This document shows positions 15,742-23,653 of a stretch of DNA of 31,287 bases, piece by piece (the stretch's first letter is position 1; each line of letters starts with the position of its first letter). Location of the stretch: positions 1 through 31,287 of the forward strand of contig CAUDEV010000002.1 in the NCBI GenBank assembly GCA_958448685.1, in the 5' to 3' direction. The translations under genes were made by a program, and so were the position numbers. The DNA is from an uncultured Alphaproteobacteria bacterium (GTDB lineage: Bacteria > Pseudomonadota > Alphaproteobacteria > RUG11792). The notes under the pieces are model-generated. The model was not told the origin of the DNA, did not search any database, and saw only the letters and a list, made by a program, of their open reading frames with translations.

Positions 15742-17181
15742 ATGTCTTTTTTAAGATTTCTTTATGATAAAAAAATAATTAATAATGATTTGTATGAGCT
15801 TGCTTCAGAAAAAAATTCTGAAGCAGATTCGTATATATCGAAAATATTAATAAGCACAGGAGATTTTTCTGAAGAAGATATAGCAAAATTAAGGTCAGAA
15901 TATTTAGGTTTAAATTACACTACTTTGGATGATATTGAAACATTTGATAACATAAATTATAGAGATCTTGAAAATTTATCGATTATTCCTTTCAAAACTT
16001 CATTGAATTATGTGTATGTTGCTATTAGTGACCAAAATGATATTGTTGCAAAAAATACGTTAAATTATAATTTATCACTCTGTGAAAAAACGCAAAATTC
16101 AGAGGTAATATATTGCATCGCATCAAAAGAAAAAATTAAACAAAAATTCAGAGAAATTAATGATGAGAAAGAGCTAACAGTTGATAAAATTTTATATACA
16201 GCATTTTCAAATCAAGCTTCAGATATACATATCACTCCCTATGAAAGAACCTTTACGATACAATTTAGGATTGATGGAGAATTGAGCGATTATAAAACTT
16301 TGGATGTGAAAAATTTTGATGCGTTTAGAAATTCCATTAAAGTTTTAGCTAAACTGGATATCTCAGAAACTAGAAGACCTCAATCTGGAAGTTTTAGGCA
16401 AGATAATCTTGATTTTCGGGTATCAACTCATCCAACCATATATGGAGAAAATATTGTAATTCGTATATTAAATAAGGATAAATCTTTAATTTCAATTGAT
16501 AAAATAGGGTTTAATGAAAACCAAATAGAATACTTAAAGAGGGCATGTAATTTTACAAATGGATTAATTATTTTTTGTGGCCCCACAGGTTCTGGAAAAA
16601 CTACTACTATATATTCATTGATTGAAACAATGGATAAAAAATCTCGTAATATTATGACCTTGGAAGATCCGATAGAATATAAAATATCAAACATAAGACA
16701 AACAGAAATACTCCATGGTATAATAGATTTTGCAGATGGCATGAAATCAATATTAAGACAAGATCCTGATGTTATTTTAATTGGAGAAATTCGAGATGAA
16801 GAAACTGCGAAAATGGCTATTCGAGCTTCGATGACTGGACATTTGGTATTTACAACTTTGCATTCAAATGATTCTTTTGGAGCAATCTCACGGCTTCGAG
16901 AATTTAATATTAGTAATTCATTAATTGCAGAAAACATTATTTCCATAATTTCCCAAAGGCTAGTTAAGAAAAAAGAAGGAAAGGGGAGGATGATTGTTTC
17001 GGAAATTTTGAAAATAGATAATGATATAAGATCTTTAATAATAAATAATTCAAACAAATCTGAGCTTAAAAAACAAGCGGTATCTAACGGTTTTCAATCA
17101 TTGGAAGACGATTGTAAATCAAAAATAAAAAAGAACATGATCAAAGAAAGCGATGTTCAAAATATTCTAAGGCATTTATAA
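15742..17181 (+). CDS. GspE/PilB-type secretion or pilus ATPase, without zinc domain
   Basis: Hexameric assembly ATPase of the type II secretion / type IV pilus family. Residues 1-140 form a divergent N-terminal domain. The nucleotide domain has Walker A GPTGSGKTT (280-288), the Asp box TLEDPIEY (306-313), Walker B DVILIGEIRDEE (343-354) and the His box TGHLVFTTLHSN (365-376), so it should hydrolyse ATP. After RLVKK (406-410) the usual tetracysteine zinc module of about 40 residues is missing and the chain goes straight to GKGRMIVSEIL. No inner-membrane platform, pseudopilin or secretin gene is in the window. Its stop is one base from the end of the opposing membrane-protein gene. Confidence 0.87.
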   Translation: MSFLRFLYDKKIINNDLYELASEKNSEADSYISKILISTGDFSEEDIAKLRSEYLGLNYTTLDDIETFDNINYRDLENLSIIPFKTSLNYVYVAISDQNDIVAKNTLNYNLSLCEKTQNSEVIYCIASKEKIKQKFREINDEKELTVDKILYTAFSNQASDIHITPYERTFTIQFRIDGELSDYKTLDVKNFDAFRNSIKVLAKLDISETRRPQSGSFRQDNLDFRVSTHPTIYGENIVIRILNKDKSLISIDKIGFNENQIEYLKRACNFTNGLIIFCGPTGSGKTTTIYSLIETMDKKSRNIMTLEDPIEYKISNIRQTEILHGIIDFADGMKSILRQDPDVILIGEIRDEETAKMAIRASMTGHLVFTTLHSNDSFGAISRLREFNISNSLIAENIISIISQRLVKKKEGKGRMIVSEILKIDNDIRSLIINNSNKSELKKQAVSNGFQSLEDDCKSKIKKNMIKESDVQNILRHL

Positions 17182-17182
17182 T

Positions 17183-17674
17183 TTATTTTTTATATGAAAC
17201 CTCTGCATGATCTTTTACAACTTTGTGTATAATATATCCGTGAACAATTAAGGCGATAATGCCCAAAAATACAAGAGCTAATATTGGAAAATAATTTTTT
17301 GTAGTTATTCCCAAAAAAGCAAAACATAAAAGTACTCCCCATATGTAAACAGCTGGAATAATTATAGATTCTATAGATAACCTTACGAACGTAGATAGGA
17401 GTAATTTAAAAGGAATCTTGGAGAAAAAAGGAGTTATCTTAATATGGTTATAAGATTTGAAAAATACTCGTTTTAATGCGAAGTAAATACACAATAGATA
17501 TAACAAAATACAAAGCGAAAGTTCGCTTGCAAAAAATATCCAGTTTATACCTAATTTTTTGATCCCCAATAGATAGTATGCAAGCAAAGAATTTAAAGGT
17601 ATTTGAATAACCAACTCAAACCAAACAACAAAACCTAAAAATCTTGTAATATAGTATTTATAATAATCTATCAA
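17183..17674 (-). CDS. Four-helix membrane protein, unknown
   Basis: 163 residues with about four hydrophobic segments (near 10-35, 45-68, 95-122 and 126-152) joined by short basic loops; the C-terminus is Lys-rich. I recognise no family. It ends one base from the stop of the convergent ATPase gene, which leaves no room for a terminator between them, so their transcripts are likely to overlap at the 3' ends. It lies 78 bp downstream of pdhB. Confidence 0.72.
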   Translation of the reverse strand: MIDYYKYYITRFLGFVVWFELVIQIPLNSLLAYYLLGIKKLGINWIFFASELSLCILLYLLCIYFALKRVFFKSYNHIKITPFFSKIPFKLLLSTFVRLSIESIIIPAVYIWGVLLCFAFLGITTKNYFPILALVFLGIIALIVHGYIIHKVVKDHAEVSYKK

Positions 17675-17721
17675 GCATTAAAATTCTCTGCAAAATTAAG
17701 CTTATATTATTTATACTAACA

Positions 17722-17750
17722 AAAATATTTGGATTATTCAACCAATATTC
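17722..17750 (-). terminator. Possible weak terminator after pdhB
   Basis: On the minus strand, directly after the pdhB stop, ATATTGG pairs with CCAAATAT (one bulged base) and is followed by TTTTG. The stem is AT-rich and weak, so some read-through into the membrane-protein gene is likely. Confidence 0.35.
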
Positions 17751-17752
17751 TG

Positions 17753-18733
17753 CTATCCCCTGCACATGGTTTTTGCAAGTTCTGCTATCTTTTCCTCATT
17801 TGGAAGGGCAGATTGTTCAAGGGTTTTTGAATATGGCATAGGAACATCAGCAACAGCTATCCTTTTTGGTTCGCAATCTAAATAATCAAAAGCTTCTTCA
17901 ACAGCTATAGATGTTATTTCTGAACCAATTCCACAAGAAATCCATCCTTCTTCGACATTTAAAATTCTGCCTGTCTTTTTTATGGAATTTATAATAGTTT
18001 CTTTATCTATTGGACGTAAACTTATTAGGTTTATTACTTCTGCTGAAATAGAATATTTTTCTTCTAGAATTTTCGCAGCATTCAAAGCATACTCAACAGA
18101 TATGGAAAAAGCAGTTATTGTTATATCTGTTCCTTCTTTCAATACAATTGCTTTGTTTAAAGGCATTGGTTCAATTTCGGTTTCAGGAATATCGAAACTC
18201 TTTCCATATAACATCTCATGTTCAAGAAAAACAACAGGATTGTTATCCCTAATTGCTGCTTTTAATAACCCTTTTGCCTCGACTGAATTATATGGAGAGA
18301 CAACTTTTAGTCCTGGACAATGAGCATACCAGCTTGCAAAACACTGAGAATGCTGGGCGGCAACTTTTCCAGGAACACTATTTGGGCCTCTAAAGACTAT
18401 TGGACAGTTTATTTGGCCTCCCGACATATAAAGTGTTTTTGCTGCAGAGTTAATTATATGATCAATAGCTTGCATCGCGAAATTAAATGTCATGAATTCA
18501 ACAATAGGTCTTAAGCCATTCATTGCAGCCCCAACTCCAATTCCTGCAAAACCATATTCTGTAATTGGAGTATCTATCACTCTTGCGTCGCCAAATTCAG
18601 CCAGAAGGCCCTGACTAACTTTGTATGCACCGTTATAATATGCGACTTCTTCCCCCATAAGAAATACATTTTTATCTCTTCGCATTTCTTCAGCCATAGC
18701 ATCTCTTAAAGCAATTCTAACAGGTATTTTCAT
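17753..18733 (-). CDS. pdhB: Pyruvate dehydrogenase E1 component, beta subunit
   Basis: Beta half of the thiamine-diphosphate-dependent E1 of the pyruvate dehydrogenase complex. It begins directly with the catalytic fold (IALRDAMAEEMRRD) and lacks the N-terminal lipoyl domain that some alphaproteobacterial PdhB proteins carry. Conserved stretches include VFLMGEEVAYYNGAYKVSQG (24-43), DTPITEYGFAGIGVGAAM (54-71) and FRGPNS (113-118). The C-terminal transketolase domain (about 195-320) is complete. Length 326 is normal. The ATG overlaps the pdhA stop by 4 bp, giving 1:1 translation. Confidence 0.95.
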   Translation of the reverse strand: MKIPVRIALRDAMAEEMRRDKNVFLMGEEVAYYNGAYKVSQGLLAEFGDARVIDTPITEYGFAGIGVGAAMNGLRPIVEFMTFNFAMQAIDHIINSAAKTLYMSGGQINCPIVFRGPNSVPGKVAAQHSQCFASWYAHCPGLKVVSPYNSVEAKGLLKAAIRDNNPVVFLEHEMLYGKSFDIPETEIEPMPLNKAIVLKEGTDITITAFSISVEYALNAAKILEEKYSISAEVINLISLRPIDKETIINSIKKTGRILNVEEGWISCGIGSEITSIAVEEAFDYLDCEPKRIAVADVPMPYSKTLEQSALPNEEKIAELAKTMCRG

Positions 18734-19689
18734 AAGATTACATCCGTTTCTAATTCATTATTTCCAGGAAAAGGTGATTCGATTGCAAATTTTGCTGAAT
18801 TTTCAATAATAGTCTCAACATCTTCTTCGATCTTATCTAACTCCGAAAGATTTATAGAATATTCATTTATTAATTTATTCTTAACTCTATCTATTGGATC
18901 ACGAGTCTTTTTCACGTTATCAACTTCGTCTCTAGTCCGATAAGTTGCTGGATCAGACATAGAATGCCCTCGATATCTGTAAGTATCAATATGCATGATA
19001 ATAGGACCTTTTCCAGATCTCACATAATCTGCAGCTTCTTTAGATTTTTCGAGGACATCAAACAAATCCATGCCATCAACACAAATTGTTTCTATACCAA
19101 ATGCAGTTCCTCGTGTTTTTAGGCTTTTTCCAGATACAGCTCTTTTAGCTGCGGTTCCCATTGCATAATGATTATTTTCGAGAACATATACAACTGGTAA
19201 ATTCCATAAAGCAGCCATATTAAATGATTCATAAACTTGCCCTTGATTAGCTGCTCCATCTCCGAAAAACACAAAAGCAATGCCATTATCTTTTTTATAT
19301 TTGTGAGAAAAAGCTAATCCTGTTCCAATTGGGACTTGAGCGCCAACGATTCCATTTCCTCCAAAAAAGTTATGTTCTTTGCTATACATATGCATTGAAC
19401 CACCTTTTCCTTTTGAGCATCCTGTTGCTTTGCCACATAATTCTGCCATAACTTTGTCTGGAGAGACACCTAAAGTTAACATATGAGCATGATCTCTATA
19501 GCTCGTTATAGAACTGTCTTGAGAGAGCATATTATGTGAGATACCAACAATTACAGCTTCCTGACCAATATAAAGATGACAAAATCCGGAAATATGGCCA
19601 AGAATATACAATTCAGCTGCTTTTTCTTCGAAACGTCTTGCTATCAGCATTTTTCGATATAAATTTAAAATAATTTCAAGTTTAAACAT
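18730..19689 (-). CDS. pdhA: Pyruvate dehydrogenase E1 component, alpha subunit
   Basis: Alpha half of pyruvate dehydrogenase E1. The thiamine-diphosphate motif runs from GDG (143-145) to NN (172-173), and the loop YRYRGHSMSDP (237-247) corresponds to the regulatory serine loop of mitochondrial enzymes. Length 319 is typical. The E2 gene that often follows in alphaproteobacteria is not in the window, whereas lpdA (E3) is about 8 kb away on the same strand. A promoter candidate lies about 33 bp upstream. Confidence 0.96.
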   Translation of the reverse strand: MFKLEIILNLYRKMLIARRFEEKAAELYILGHISGFCHLYIGQEAVIVGISHNMLSQDSSITSYRDHAHMLTLGVSPDKVMAELCGKATGCSKGKGGSMHMYSKEHNFFGGNGIVGAQVPIGTGLAFSHKYKKDNGIAFVFFGDGAANQGQVYESFNMAALWNLPVVYVLENNHYAMGTAAKRAVSGKSLKTRGTAFGIETICVDGMDLFDVLEKSKEAADYVRSGKGPIIMHIDTYRYRGHSMSDPATYRTRDEVDNVKKTRDPIDRVKNKLINEYSINLSELDKIEEDVETIIENSAKFAIESPFPGNNELETDVIL

Positions 19690-19721
19690 TTAAAAGTTTT
19701 ATGATAGCTCTACAGAAATTA

Positions 19722-19750
19722 ATTTTACAAAAAAATTTCAAGATTTTCAA
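19722..19750 (-). promoter_or_regulatory. Promoter of pdhA-pdhB
   Basis: On the minus strand TTGAAA (19745-19750), a 17-nt spacer and TAAAAT (19722-19727) point to pdhA, with a start near 19715. The palindrome at 19768-19824 lies directly upstream. Confidence 0.5.
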
Positions 19751-19767
19751 TATATCATAATAGACGT

Positions 19768-19824
19768 GTATTAGGTCAAAAGATATGAGATAAAAAGAGA
19801 GTCTCTCTTCTTTTGAACTAATAC
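19768..19824. promoter_or_regulatory. Palindrome between pdhA and MFS promoters
   Basis: Arms GTATTAGGTCAAAAGA (19768-19783) and TCTTTTGAACTAATAC (about 19808-19824) match except at one position, with one bulged base. Inside lies AAGAGAG/CTCTCTT around a single T. It sits between two divergent promoters, 18 bp upstream of each -35 region, which suits an operator for a regulator of pyruvate and transporter genes. A palindromic repeat or a bidirectional terminator is possible, but there is no transcript end nearby to stop. Confidence 0.5.
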
Positions 19825-19840
19825 ATTTTTAAATTCTATA

Positions 19841-19869
19841 TTGATATTAAAACCTTGCCATAGTATAAT
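19841..19869 (+). promoter_or_regulatory. Promoter of the MFS transporter gene
   Basis: TTGATA (19841-19846), exactly 17 nt, and TATAAT (19864-19869). An inverted repeat CCTTG (19853-19857) / CAAGG (19877-19881) brackets the -10 box and could bind a repressor or form a small 5' hairpin. Confidence 0.65.
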
Positions 19870-19902
19870 TTAGTAACAAGGTGCTACTGGCCCACTTTAA
19901 CA

Positions 19903-21171
19903 ATGTTACAAAATCAAGAATCTCAAAATTTAGCCTCGACAGAACGCCAAGATCGGGATGGAAAAATTCCTATAACAGTTTGGCAAATCGGAATAATGAT
20001 GTTTCTATTAAACATCTCATTCGTTATGGCATACGCTTTTTCCGGTCTTTATTTAAAGCACATCATAGGAGCATCTGCCATAGGAATTGGAGCACTTGAA
20101 GGTGCTTGTGAAATGATTTCTCATTTAATGAAGTTATTTTCAGGTATGTTAAGTGACTTTTTCAGACGCCGAAAATGTATTATGATTATCGGTTATATTT
20201 TTTCTGTAATAAGTCGCCCAGTTCTTGCTATCTCGGATTCGTTTGGATTAGTCTTCACAGCCAGAATGCTGGAGCGTTTTGGAAATGGGATTCAAGCTTC
20301 TCCAAGAGATGCGATAGTTGCTGATGTTGCTCCAAGAAAACGAATAGGTGCTTCATATGGTTTAAAAAGAAGCCTTGCCTATATTGGTTCATTACTAGGT
20401 GGTGTTTGCGGCATTTTTGCCATGAAATTAACAAACAACAATTATCAACACGTCTTTGCTTTAGCATCCATTCCTGCATTTGCTGCATTTTTGTTATTAA
20501 TCTTTTGTGTAAAAGAGCCGAAAAGATTTGATCATCCGGCGATTAGCGCTGGATCCCCGGTCCCTTCCCCAAAACTTAAACCAAAGTTTTCTTTAAAAAA
20601 TTTCAAATATTTAGGAACTGCGTTCTGGTTATTAATGGGAGTTAATGCGATATTCATGATGGCAAGAATGAACGAAACATTTTTGATCTTAAGAATGAAT
20701 GAAGGTTTCCAAATAGATCCTATGTTCGCTCCAATCGTTATGATAGTTTTCAACATAGGAACAACCCTTTCATCATATCCAGTTGGTTTATTGGGAGATA
20801 GATTCAATCGCATAAGGTTATTAGGTATTGGTATCGCGGCTCTTCTCTTAGCTGATATAATAATGTATTCAGCAACATCAAGAAGCATCATGTATCTCGG
20901 CGTATTATTTTGGGGGATACAATTAGGCTCCACTCAAAATGTTTTCGTTTCCTTAATTGCAGAAAAAGTACCTGAAGATTTGAGAGGAACCGGACTTGGT
21001 GTTTATTGGCTTGTCAATGCGTTTTCAGCGTTTTGTGCAGATACAATTGCTGGCGCCGTTGCTCATCATTTTTCATTGAACTGCATATTTGTTTCCAGTG
21101 GTATCATAGGTGTATTTGCATTAGCTGTTTTGTTCTTAATGCTTCACATAACTTCTGCAACTCGCCAGTAA
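19903..21171 (+). CDS. Major facilitator superfamily transporter
   Basis: 422-residue inner-membrane protein with about 12 transmembrane helices. The MFS signature between helices 2 and 3 is clear in SGMLSDFFRRRK (80-91), and RMLERFGNGIQASPRDA lies in the following helix pair. A cytoplasmic stretch of about 40 residues (FDHPAISAGSPVPSPK...) joins the two six-helix halves. The substrate is unknown. There is no good Shine-Dalgarno before the ATG, and no alternative in-frame start upstream. Its own promoter and a shared palindrome separate it from the divergent pdhA gene. Confidence 0.88.
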   Translation: MLQNQESQNLASTERQDRDGKIPITVWQIGIMMFLLNISFVMAYAFSGLYLKHIIGASAIGIGALEGACEMISHLMKLFSGMLSDFFRRRKCIMIIGYIFSVISRPVLAISDSFGLVFTARMLERFGNGIQASPRDAIVADVAPRKRIGASYGLKRSLAYIGSLLGGVCGIFAMKLTNNNYQHVFALASIPAFAAFLLLIFCVKEPKRFDHPAISAGSPVPSPKLKPKFSLKNFKYLGTAFWLLMGVNAIFMMARMNETFLILRMNEGFQIDPMFAPIVMIVFNIGTTLSSYPVGLLGDRFNRIRLLGIGIAALLLADIIMYSATSRSIMYLGVLFWGIQLGSTQNVFVSLIAEKVPEDLRGTGLGVYWLVNAFSAFCADTIAGAVAHHFSLNCIFVSSGIIGVFALAVLFLMLHITSATRQ

Positions 21172-21172
21172 G

Positions 21173-21720
21173 ACATGGATTGAAATAGATAGAGTGACTC
21201 CATATGCTCAAGGAGACTATATAAATTCTGGAATAATGCAATCCATATTCAAAAAATGAGGATCCATTTTAGCTATAGAGAAGAGAACATCCAAACTTTG
21301 TATAAATCTAAAAAATGATTATTTCAAAACTTAGCTGAATTTGAAAGATAAGAATTAGCCGTAATAATTGTTCAAATTGAAAAAATTGACAAAATTTTGT
21401 AATATACAAATCCAATCTAAATTTATTTATCTGTTGATAGGCTGGTTAATTATGGATCTATCTTCAAACCTATTTACACAAAACATTTGAGCTATCTTAG
21501 AGAAGTATCAATAGTTAAAGTTGAACAAACCGGAAATTTGGAGATTGACAAATATATTGATAATAACATGAAAATTTGAAATAAACTGCCGATTTAATAA
21601 ATCTAAAATCACTGAATTTTTATGTTTTAGATGTTTATCATTTGTAAGAATTTTGATAAAAAATGGCACAAAATATAAAGGTACAGTTTAAGTCAGGAGA
21701 CTATCCAGAATTTTGAATAG
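21173..21720 (+). pseudogene. Decayed intergenic region, possible gene remnant
   Basis: There is no intact gene in about 560 bases between the MFS gene and greA. Two short open stretches read like broken protein: 21173-21256 (28 codons, TWIEIDRVTPYAQGDYINSG then a stop at 21257) and 21421-21576 (52 codons, with DRLVNYGS and KVEQTGNLEIDKYIDNN) in another frame, with many stops between. This looks like a gene lost by frameshifts and stops. The original family could not be recognised, and chance open frames cannot be excluded. Confidence 0.3.
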
Positions 21721-21734
21721 CCTCACAAACATGT

Positions 21735-22208
21735 TTAAATATAGCTTACAGAAAGAACCGTATAACTTTTCAGACCGCTAGGAGTATTAACTTCCACAAC
21801 ATCATCTATTTTTTTCCCAATAAGAGCTTTGGCAATAGGGGATGTTATTGGCAATAGGCCATTTTTTATATCTGCTTCATCACTTCCAACTATTTGGAAT
21901 TTTGAATTAGTGTCTGAATCATTATCAGCGAGTTCTACTGTCGCTCCAAATTTGATTAAATCAGATTTTATATTAGAAACATCTATAACTTGCGCTTTGC
22001 TTAATTTATCCTCCAATTCTGCTATGCGGCTCTCAACCAAACCTTGACGCTCTTTAGCAGAATGATACTCAGCATTTTCGGATAAATCTCCAAGCGCCCT
22101 TGCATTAGCAATAGCCTCCACAATTTGAGGTCTCTCAATATTTTTTAAATATCTGACTTCTTCTTTCAGCTTATTATAGCCACTCAAAGTCATAGGTATT
22201 GATTCCAT
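21735..22208 (-). CDS. greA: Transcription elongation factor GreA
   Basis: Stimulates RNA polymerase to cleave backtracked RNA. The N-terminal coiled coil (1-75) carries ARALGDLSENAEYHSAKERQ with the acidic tip residues, and the C-terminal FKBP-like domain (about 80-157) includes VGSDEAD and SPIAKALIGKK. I start at ATG 22208, giving MESIPMT and 157 residues, the family length. The in-frame start at 22256 would add 16 residues that look non-homologous. No strong Shine-Dalgarno is seen. It is not next to carB, a common partner elsewhere. Confidence 0.94.
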   Translation of the reverse strand: MESIPMTLSGYNKLKEEVRYLKNIERPQIVEAIANARALGDLSENAEYHSAKERQGLVESRIAELEDKLSKAQVIDVSNIKSDLIKFGATVELADNDSDTNSKFQIVGSDEADIKNGLLPITSPIAKALIGKKIDDVVEVNTPSGLKSYTVLSVSYI

Positions 22209-22360
22209 TATAATAACACTACATCGTAAACTAACATAACCAAATATATCTACCAAAAACCGAGAGCTTTGTCAATAGAATTCGCATAAAAAGGTACTTG
22301 ATTTTCTTTTTTCAATTTTTAAATTATCGACCAAAAGCCCTGTTTATATTTTTGTTAGTG

Positions 22361-22792
22361 CTAATTTCCTTTCAATGCCGCAATAAATTCATCTTTACCT
22401 TTTTGTTCTTCAAACTTTTTATTAAGTTTAAATTCACTTGTTTTTTTCAATTCATTCAAATTAACCAAATGTTTGATCCCATCTGGAGAATCAACTAATG
22501 CATAACCAGCATTTTTCAAGAAATCGATATTTTCCTGCCCTTTTTCAGCTAGTTCTCTCATTGATAAATCTACAATCTCCGTAATTGTCAACATATGCTC
22601 TTTAGACATATCTTTTACCAAAGACTGCATTTCTTTATTTGAATTATTAGATTCTTGAATCACTTTCGTTAATGCTTCTATCTTTTTTTCCAGATTATTA
22701 ATCCTATTCTCCGATTGATTTTCGGAAGAAGCAAAAGACAAACTCGTAAGTGATGCTATAACAGAAATAGTTAATAACTTATTGAAATTCAT
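22361..22792 (-). CDS. Exported coiled-coil protein, unknown
   Basis: 143 residues: a clear signal peptide (MNFNKLLTISVIASLTSLSFA, cleavage near 21-22), then a heptad-rich coiled coil (about 28-75, INNLEKKIEALTKVI) and a helical Lys/Glu-rich C-terminus. Presumably periplasmic or secreted. No family recognised. GAGG lies eight bases before the ATG. It is divergent from the XRE regulator at 22990. Confidence 0.7.
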   Translation of the reverse strand: MNFNKLLTISVIASLTSLSFASSENQSENRINNLEKKIEALTKVIQESNNSNKEMQSLVKDMSKEHMLTITEIVDLSMRELAEKGQENIDFLKNAGYALVDSPDGIKHLVNLNELKKTSEFKLNKKFEEQKGKDEFIAALKGN

Positions 22793-22915
22793 AAAAGTAC
22801 CTCATATAAAATACACTTCTTTATAAATTAATGATACCTCAAAAAAGTTAATTATTTGTTAACATCTTAAAATAAATTATTTTTCCCCCACAGGATTTGA
22901 AATAAAATTTTAATT

Positions 22916-22965
22916 TTCCGCGCGAAATCCTTTTTTTGATTATAATTTTGTCATAAACTTATAAT
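22916..22965 (+). promoter_or_regulatory. Promoter and possible operator of the XRE regulator
   Basis: TTGATT (22936-22941), an 18-nt spacer and TATAAT (22960-22965) form a good promoter. Just upstream, TTTCCGCGCGAAA (about 22914-22926) is a near-palindrome and the only GC-rich spot in this intergenic region, so it may be where the regulator or another protein binds. Confidence 0.5.
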
Positions 22966-22989
22966 AAGAAATAATAAAATTTTTAATTT

Positions 22990-23361
22990 ATGAACAATAA
23001 TTTCAAAAACCAACCTTCGCTCCAAATTGGTGATAAATTGAAACAAAGGCGTAAAGACCTGAAAATAACCCAAACAGAGTTAGCTAAATTCATTGGCTGC
23101 ACACCTCAACAAATACAAAAATATGAAGGGGGACATTCGAGAGTATCTGTTTCTACTTTTTTAAAAGTTTGCGAATTTCTCAATACTCCCCCAACGTATT
23201 TCTTTCCAAAATTATCTTTTCGAGAAAATAATGAAGAATTAGATAATATAAATCTTGAGGAAAAACTTTTGGAATTTTTCAGAGCTGTTACTAACAAAAA
23301 AGTAAAAGAAAGAATTATAAATTTAGTAGAAGCCTTGGCTACAACTACAGATAACGAATAA
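22990..23361 (+). CDS. XRE/Cro-type helix-turn-helix regulator
   Basis: 123-residue DNA-binding protein. The HTH_3 domain spans about 12-70 (IGDKLKQRRKDLKITQTELA, then GCTPQQIQKYEGG and VSVSTFLKVCEFLN), followed by a helical C-terminal part that probably dimerises. Close relatives are widespread in alphaproteobacteria. The ATG has no clear Shine-Dalgarno. Its 3' end overlaps that of the convergent adaptor-like gene by 17 bp. Standing beside phage-type genes, it is a reasonable candidate to bind the palindromic promoter modules A, B and C, but that is a guess from position. Confidence 0.87.
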   Translation: MNNNFKNQPSLQIGDKLKQRRKDLKITQTELAKFIGCTPQQIQKYEGGHSRVSVSTFLKVCEFLNTPPTYFFPKLSFRENNEELDNINLEEKLLEFFRAVTNKKVKERIINLVEALATTTDNE

Positions 23362-23641
23362 AATTTCCTTTTATAAATCTGTCTTTATATTCGCTGAAAA
23401 GCGTATTAATAGCATATTCTTTTTCTTTCCATTTCATTCCGTTAACATTTAATTTTAGATTTATAGGAGGCTTTGGAATAATTACTTCGCAAAGTTCACT
23501 TAACTCATCTGATTTTAAAACTCTGACATACCCCCTTGTTTGCAAAACTTCTTTATATCTTTCTGAAGTCATATTTTCCATATCATGATTATTTTCAAGT
23601 AAAATTATTTTTTCTTTCAACTTTGATGTAAAACTTTTCAT
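23345..23641 (-). CDS. Putative phage/GTA head-tail adaptor (gp7-like)
   Basis: 98 residues, no signal peptide. The family is not certain. It starts with a short helix and basic residues (FTSKLKEKIILLEN), then a beta-rich half ending with KEKEYAINTL and FIKGNFIRYL, which resembles the strand order of small head-closure adaptors. The stronger argument is position: 12 bp after the head-tail connector gene, in the order connector-adaptor found in tailed phages and the alphaproteobacterial gene transfer agent. GGAGG precedes the ATG by five bases. The 3' end overlaps the convergent XRE gene. Confidence 0.4.
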   Translation of the reverse strand: MKSFTSKLKEKIILLENNHDMENMTSERYKEVLQTRGYVRVLKSDELSELCEVIIPKPPINLKLNVNGMKWKEKEYAINTLFSEYKDRFIKGNFIRYL

Positions 23642-23653
23642 AAGTCCTCCGAT

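Noticed and set aside
16428..17057. 209-codon leftward frame inside the ATPase gene
   Set aside because: It is the antisense of a well-conserved ATPase with all its motifs, and has no ribosome site or recognisable domain.
22209..22256. Upstream start of greA adding 16 residues
   Set aside because: Conserved GreA sequence begins at MESIPMT, and the shorter form has the family length of 157 residues.
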